Assembly (NCBI GenBank): GCA_037903355.1
Contig: JBAJFE010000037.1
Span: forward strand, 1 to 64,000
Length of the DNA: 64,000 bases
Source: Trichuris trichiura
Taxonomy: Eukaryota; Nematoda; Enoplea; Trichinellida; Trichuridae
Direction: 5' to 3'
The position numbers and the translations under genes were made by a program. Of the stretch, positions 60,600 through 64,000 are shown in pieces; position 1 is the stretch's first letter; each line of letters opens with the position of its first letter. Below the pieces are notes generated by a model that was given only the letters and a program-made list of their open reading frames with translations, was not told the DNA's origin and ran no database searches.

Positions 60600-61590
60600 A
60601 ACTCAGAGAACTTCGCTCGTATATATACGTATGCGTATCTATATACATTAATATATATACGCACATGTTCTCAAGCTGACCACGAAATCAATTGATTGCT
60701 AAGGAAACCGCTCGATCCTTTCGTTTACAAAAAAGTAGTTTCGGGCCTGTTCCGTCAATTAATGCGACAGTTTTCAACGTTCAATCAAAATGGGAGAATG
60801 AAACTGGTGCGCTGTAAATTACAACAAACATTGATTCACCAGAACGAAGGCAGAAAAGCACCATTGCGATTGGGATAATTTATGCACACGCATATTTCGT
60901 CTGGTCAAACTTAGTTGGACCTTGCAGGTTATTTGTACTTTTACAGTTGCTAAATAACACTAGTGCTCGTTGCCCACGCAAAAGAAGAACCAATCTTTTA
61001 CCAAAAGGTAATACATAGAGGCAATAGTTGGCGCAGTGAACTTATTTTCGATCTAGCTAGAAAATAGGAACTAACAAAAAACACGGACGGTATTCACCCT
61101 CCGAAAACAAGAGTTACTTGCAGAAACATACGAAACAGTTGTTTACATTTTTACCGACACAAACAGTAAAGTAGACTAGCACGTATTTGTGGTCGATGTT
61201 CGCAGTTTCCAGAAAGATGGTGCAGTGTCTAACAGGACGCTAACGGATGGGCCAAAGGGCGTTTAATCTTATCGCCGTTATCTACGGACTTGTACGGAGA
61301 TGTAGCCTTACCCTACGCTGCGCTAATGTGGTGCAAGCTGTTCCTAAAGTAATCGTTTTTCTCGTGATGTGGAAAATATTTGTTTTAAGGTAAAACCCAA
61401 CATTAAACATCTATCCAAGATTGTTTGGCAGCTGAGGAAAATTATTCACTCTTTGCAGCAGGTTGACGGAAGAAGTGCACTATCTAGTTTCAAGAAAGGC
61501 AGAAGGGCCGTCGAAGATGATCGGAGTAGAAGTCATTTCTGCAAAATTTTCCCACGAGGGACGCTGGAGCGAAAAGGTTTGAGAACATAT
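60600..61590. other. Upstream flank of gene E and spacer
   Basis: 60.65-61.16 kb is a diverged copy of the flank found behind genes A, C and D (caacaaac...accagaac; catacgaaacagttgtttac at about 61127). Nothing further recognised. Confidence 0.5.
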
Positions 61591-61892
61591 GTTCTACGGC
61601 AACCGGTAACTCAGCAATCGTTAGCTGTTGCGGAAAAGCACCGTGGTTATCATTATCATCAGCTCTTGCTTCTGAGCTGCTCAGTGGACAGCTCATGCGG
61701 TTGACGGTACAATACGTCTTTCACCGTTTGATATTCCACATTTCCAAATCCAGGTCTGTTTGCCAGGTGAATGCCGCTTTTCTCAATGTCACATAGTACA
61801 AGAAATGTTGAAAACCACAGATCAGATATGGGAGGTTACCGTGAAACTGTCTGCGTGCAATGTTTCGGTCCATTTCTGCAAGCTTCTACAAT

Positions 61893-62465
61893 TTACGATT
61901 AAGAAGAATTAAAGAAGCACTATATATCAGACACAGTACGACATACAACCCGGATCAAGGAGTGGACATAAGTGAGGTTTGGACAAATATTGTGACGCGG
62001 TATAATTATTGCACACTCACCAGATGAAATACAATAGCCGGGAAAGTAGAAAAAACAAATAATTAGAGCAAATAGAAATGGATAAAATTGCAATATAAAT
62101 GGAACAAAGAAAGAAAAAGAAAAAAAGAAGAAAGAAAGAAGAAGAAAATGAATGCAAAATGGAAAAACAGTGACTCAATAACATAGAAAAATGTTCGAAA
62201 CAACCCAACAAAAACAATCTAGAAGCTATACGGAACAAGAAAAAGAAGTGCGCTGACAGACTCAAATACAAAAACCTACAAACAGAAAGCTTTAAAAAAG
62301 CCCGCTTTAAAATTCTCAGAAACGATAGATGGCACTCGCTGCCACAATTAATATTTACAACTTAAGACCGCTGATGACGGGTCTCAAATGACCCGAAAGA
62401 TCCGGAGTCTTTTTATATACAAAACAAACGGGACATATCCGTAATAAATTTCTTCGTTATGAAAT
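61893..62465 (+). mobile_element. 573-bp insertion with hammerhead-like motif (element e)
   Basis: Flanked by the 10-bp target duplication cttctacaat (61883-61892 and 62466-62475). The left arm of the inverted duplication has the uninterrupted site (attgtggaag, near 58440), so insertion is directly visible. Near the 3' end, 62367-62405 reads ACCG-CTGATGA-C-GGGTC-TCAAAT-GACCC-GAAA-GATC-CGG, followed by an aacgggacatatccgtaa hairpin also found in elements a-d. The middle is purine-rich (62080-62150). No protein is encoded. Confidence 0.78.
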
Positions 62466-63912
62466 CTTCTACAATGTTCTTAATGGTCATTCTGAGGTTT
62501 TGTCTTCTGACATGCGCGGTAAACGTTTTTGCCACAATACAATCACCGCTTCGCATATGCGTGATTAAAGAACGCGCATAAGATCAGAACGTGGGCGGTA
62601 TTCAGTCTCTTTGAAAGAAAATAAAGGCAGATATTGCTATAGGCTTACGCTTCTCAGGCAGAAAGATCGAATATGAGCAAAAACGCAATGGCATTATGTG
62701 AGATTTTACAATTCCAAAATCGCGTTGTATGAGAACAACGAGTATGCAATGTTTATACCTTGTCTTCCTTGGGTTCATCTCAGCCATTAGCGTACATGTG
62801 GAGCGTAGTTTATATAACCCTATGGAACGCCCTTGGTGCTAGATAATTTCTTCTGCTGTAATTTACTAAAAATAAAGTATTGTTTTCGAAAACATTCTTT
62901 CAAATCACAAGGGCAGAGCGTGGGCGTTTTGAACTTAGCCTAAAGAACTAAATTGTTTCTTCGTCAGCGCAGGTGACAAATGGCGGTCGTTTAAGCGTTC
63001 TACTTACATCAGGCTCATGTGCGCAAGCATTTAACGTGTAGCGTTTCATACCATGCTATAGGCTAATTCATAAAGATGTTAAAAAAATACTAAGTGTTCA
63101 TATTGAGCTGGTTTTAAGGTATCAACATTGTGGAAAATGTGGGCAGATTTTTGTCAGCTAACTAAAAGAATTTTGCTTCTCTTATTGTTTATTCAATAGC
63201 CTCTTCTCAAAGTTCATTTTCTTTGAAGGGATAAAAACAATTTTTTTAATGCTAAAAGAAGTGCTGACTATTTGAATGTAGCTGCTACCTATCTTGCATT
63301 GGCAACATCACTAATCTGATACCTTTTAAAAATAGGTTGTTGATTTTTTCCTTTTAGTTTTCTTGGTTGATTTGTGAATTATCCATTGCTTTGTTGAAGC
63401 AAGGTTACCGAGAAGGGAAGAATTCAAAGGAAACCTAGCTTCCTGCGACACGTACAGGCAACGAACTGGAAGCTGTCCATCGCGGTGCGTGAAGCAGTTT
63501 TTCACTTTTTTGTTAGTGATGAGTAGTGGGTGTCTTGAACTGGAGGTAATACATCACTATTCTGGAGCGTCGTAGTCCGCTCAGCTCAGTTGCGTGGGCT
63601 GGAAATCAGAACAAACCCAACAAGAAAATAGGCTTTCTGCAGAAGTTATTACTTCGACTGCCAAAGAGGATTGTATGAATAAGTTTCTTCGGTCAACATT
63701 GATAATTCCATAGAATTTTCAACAAGCTTTAATCCAGAACAAGCTGTGAATCGCTTTGGTTTTTGCTTACCGAATTTCGCAGTTTTAACGCTGAGACTGT
63801 AGAAGAGCTTGCTTTCTTTCCTAAGTGTGTGTTGTTTGTTGATGAGGTGCGAAAAAGTGGTAAGAAAGAAGCAGACTACACCCGGGTTACCTTTTCGCGA
63901 ACTTCGCGTTAT

Positions 63913-63931
63913 CAGAGAGAGAGAGAGAGAG
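63913..63931. repeat. (GA)n microsatellite
   Basis: About nine GA repeats. Confidence 0.85.
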
Positions 63932-64000
63932 CTAAGGAAAGAGCGCCTGTCCATTTGTAAGTGCATGAGCAGACGCGTTGAACTTCCATGTGCTTTCCTT

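Larger units (their letters stand above)
61590..64000. repeat. Right arm of the large inverted duplication (runs off the window)
   Basis: Reverse-complement counterpart of 56.9-58.8 kb, longer because element e is inserted at 61893-62465. At its outer end, ttgaacttccatgtgctttc (63979-63998) is the reverse of the aaagcacatggaagtt-type sequence that borders each peptide-gene unit on the left side (compare 52945, 55133, 56918). Confidence 0.85.

Overview
The window is animal nuclear DNA: AT-rich, gene-sparse, full of microsatellites, satellites and fold-back transposons. Its genes are broken into many small exons by introns that are mostly 40-60 bases long. The only large gene is an L-type voltage-gated calcium channel of invertebrate type. 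Compact introns together with that channel suggest a nematode, possibly clade I (Trichuris/Trichinella side). This is an inference; no rRNA, mitochondrial or other marker is present to settle it.

Layout. 1-9 kb is mostly repetitive: a decayed ~460-bp tandem array (1.7-4.8 kb), a purine-rich tract, two ~127-bp duplications and a 41-bp satellite rich in palindromes (8.4-9.0 kb). 10.5-14.2 kb on the minus strand carries a cluster of good splice donors and what looks like one or two highly spliced genes of unknown product. 15-31 kb is largely intergenic, with fold-back MITEs, a (GT)~150 microsatellite behind a TATA/octamer promoter-like block, a TA-flanked MITE and fragments of further spliced minus-strand genes (24.5-27.2 kb). 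32.2-33.6 kb holds a complete three-exon gene whose product matches the C-terminal zinc-binding domain of CFP1/CXXC1, the Set1/COMPASS subunit. 36.4-46.6 kb is the L-type channel alpha-1 gene, reconstructed as 36 exons that close in frame (1641 residues).

49.4-60.6 kb is the most interesting part. It is an array of five related secreted-peptide genes, all on the minus strand and here called A-E. Each has one exon for an almost invariant signal peptide and a second exon for a short acidic propeptide, a Lys-Arg cleavage site and a Pro/Gly/Phe-rich mature peptide. The mature peptides diverge strongly: PRPGFG repeats, PPRPGF repeats, His6/His7 tails, possible amidation ends. Copy B has lost its signal exon. 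A dead Tigger transposon lies between A and B. Copy E sits between the arms of a large inverted duplication (56.9-58.8 / 61.6-64.0 kb) whose outer end runs off the window into sequence that flanks the array, so more peptide genes probably lie just beyond 64 kb.

A second theme is a family of short, often palindromic elements at 25.7, 29.3, 44.8, 53.6 and 62.4 kb. They share a 39-nt motif that reads like a minimal hammerhead ribozyme, with covarying stem II and a U-H dinucleotide at the expected cleavage site. Three insertions have clear 10-14 bp target-site duplications. This suggests non-autonomous Penelope-like retroelements. I saw no tRNA, rRNA, CRISPR or prokaryotic feature.
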